Source: an uncultured Porphyromonadaceae bacterium | GTDB lineage: Bacteria > Bacteroidota > Bacteroidia > Bacteroidales > Muribaculaceae | DNA: 14,445 nt | Assembly (NCBI GenBank): GCA_900546835.1 | Contig: UREH01000045.1 | Location: 1 to 14,445, forward strand | Reading direction: 5' to 3' | Shown here: in pieces, positions 13,953 to 14,445 of the stretch | Layout of the letters: each line of letters starts with the position of its first letter | How positions within the stretch are numbered: position 1 is the first letter of the stretch | Program-made: the position numbers and the translations under genes | Notes under the pieces: generated by a model | The model's database searches: none | Told to the model about the DNA's origin: nothing | What the model saw: only the letters and a program-made list of their open reading frames with translations

Positions 13953-14445
13953 ATGAATACTGAGGTCCCATTTCAGCAAATTGCGTCTGTCATAGACCGT
14001 GCCATTGAGGGTGGCTCCTCATTCGCCATAGCCATACTGCCCGGGGAAGAAAGCCCATACATCTTCGGGCTGCGACCAGAAGAAGCGGAAGTCTCTTCCG
14101 AGCCTGGGAAGGCGACCTTCGAGGTGACGCCATGGCTTGGACGATTTGCTGACAGAACAATATTTTCTGCTACGGGAATTCTTCGGGCAGACACACTGGA
14201 AGCCAGTAGCGAGATGCCACGCCGCTCGACAACCTATGCAGACTATATCCGCTCGGTAAACGATGCTGTGGAAAGATGTCGCGAAAGATCCGGCAAAATT
14301 GTAATCTCTCGAACAATATGCAGATCGCGTAATGAATCCGCAGATTCAATCGGCATGATTGCATTGCGCTATTTTAAACTTAATCCCGCAACATTCCGGT
14401 ATATCTTTTACACGCCTTGGACCGGAGGATGGCTGGCTGCCACTC
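13953..14445 (+). CDS. menF: Isochorismate synthase-like protein (chorismate-binding), N-terminal part
   Basis: The reading frame is open for 164 codons and runs off the right edge with no stop. From the ATG at 13953 the protein begins MNTEVPFQQIASVIDRAIEG. About 100 residues in, a chorismate-binding pattern starts: STTYADYIRSVNDAVERC, GKIVISRTICRS (the K-V/I-x-x-S-R signature), then FRYIFYTPWTGGWLAAT, which is like the FxxxxxTPxTGxWLxATPE of isochorismate synthases. This enzyme converts chorismate to isochorismate, the first step of menaquinone synthesis. The catalytic C-terminal part is outside the window, so anthranilate or aminodeoxychorismate synthase relatives are not fully excluded, but the GxWLxAT part favours isochorismate synthase. 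It is probably co-transcribed with rimO (11-base gap). Confidence 0.8.
   Translation, partial: MNTEVPFQQIASVIDRAIEGGSSFAIAILPGEESPYIFGLRPEEAEVSSEPGKATFEVTPWLGRFADRTIFSATGILRADTLEASSEMPRRSTTYADYIRSVNDAVERCRERSGKIVISRTICRSRNESADSIGMIALRYFKLNPATFRYIFYTPWTGGWLAAT

Noticed and set aside
1..14445. tRNA, rRNA, CRISPR arrays, insertion sequences, phage or attachment sites
   Set aside because: No cloverleaf, spaced repeats, transposase or integrase motifs were seen, and nearly all bases are accounted for by housekeeping-type genes.

Overview
The window looks like a chromosomal housekeeping segment from a member of the Bacteroidales. A gut lineage near Muribaculaceae or Porphyromonadaceae is my guess, made from protein style only. 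The evidence is a PorQ-type secretion protein, Bacteroidota promoters with a TAnnTTTG-like -7 element, few Shine-Dalgarno sequences, and several protein families typical of this phylum. No tRNA, rRNA, CRISPR array, insertion sequence or phage gene is visible. The longest stretch without a gene is the 222-base divergent region at 2727-2948.

Left block (1-2726, minus strand): porQ, cmk, ispH and the first 26 codons of a DEDDh-type exonuclease are tightly packed. cmk and ispH overlap by 11 bases, and ispH and the exonuclease by 8, so they probably form one transcript driven from the 2727-2948 region. They cover a type IX secretion accessory protein, CMP/dCMP phosphorylation, the last step of the MEP isoprenoid pathway, and a nuclease cut by the window edge.

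Second block (2884-6613, plus strand): a PBP4-type peptidoglycan hydrolase (dacB), a protein of unknown function with an acidic middle, the 16S rRNA methyltransferase rsmI, and a coiled-coil lipoprotein. The block ends in a strong GC-rich hairpin that lies between converging genes and can serve both strands.

Third block (6629-11501): an ArnT-like polytopic glycosyltransferase on the minus strand is divergent from a plus-strand run of a NodB-type polysaccharide deacetylase, a DPM1/ArnC-like GT2 glycosyltransferase with two C-terminal membrane segments, a cytosolic FKBP-type prolyl isomerase and a Cof-type HAD phosphatase. The first three together resemble the enzyme classes of Arn or Flm/Nax lipid-carrier aminosugar pathways, which is the most interesting functional inference here. 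The 76-base divergent gap holds two back-to-back promoters that should give transcripts with almost no leader.

Right block (11519-14445, plus strand): a clear promoter precedes ftsY (signal recognition particle receptor), rimO (ribosomal protein S12 methylthiotransferase) and the first 164 codons of an isochorismate synthase-like gene (menaquinone branch), which runs off the end. I found no clearly new biological system. The leads are the aminosugar-like module, the promoter architecture, the shortened PBP4 and two uncharacterised envelope or cytosolic proteins.
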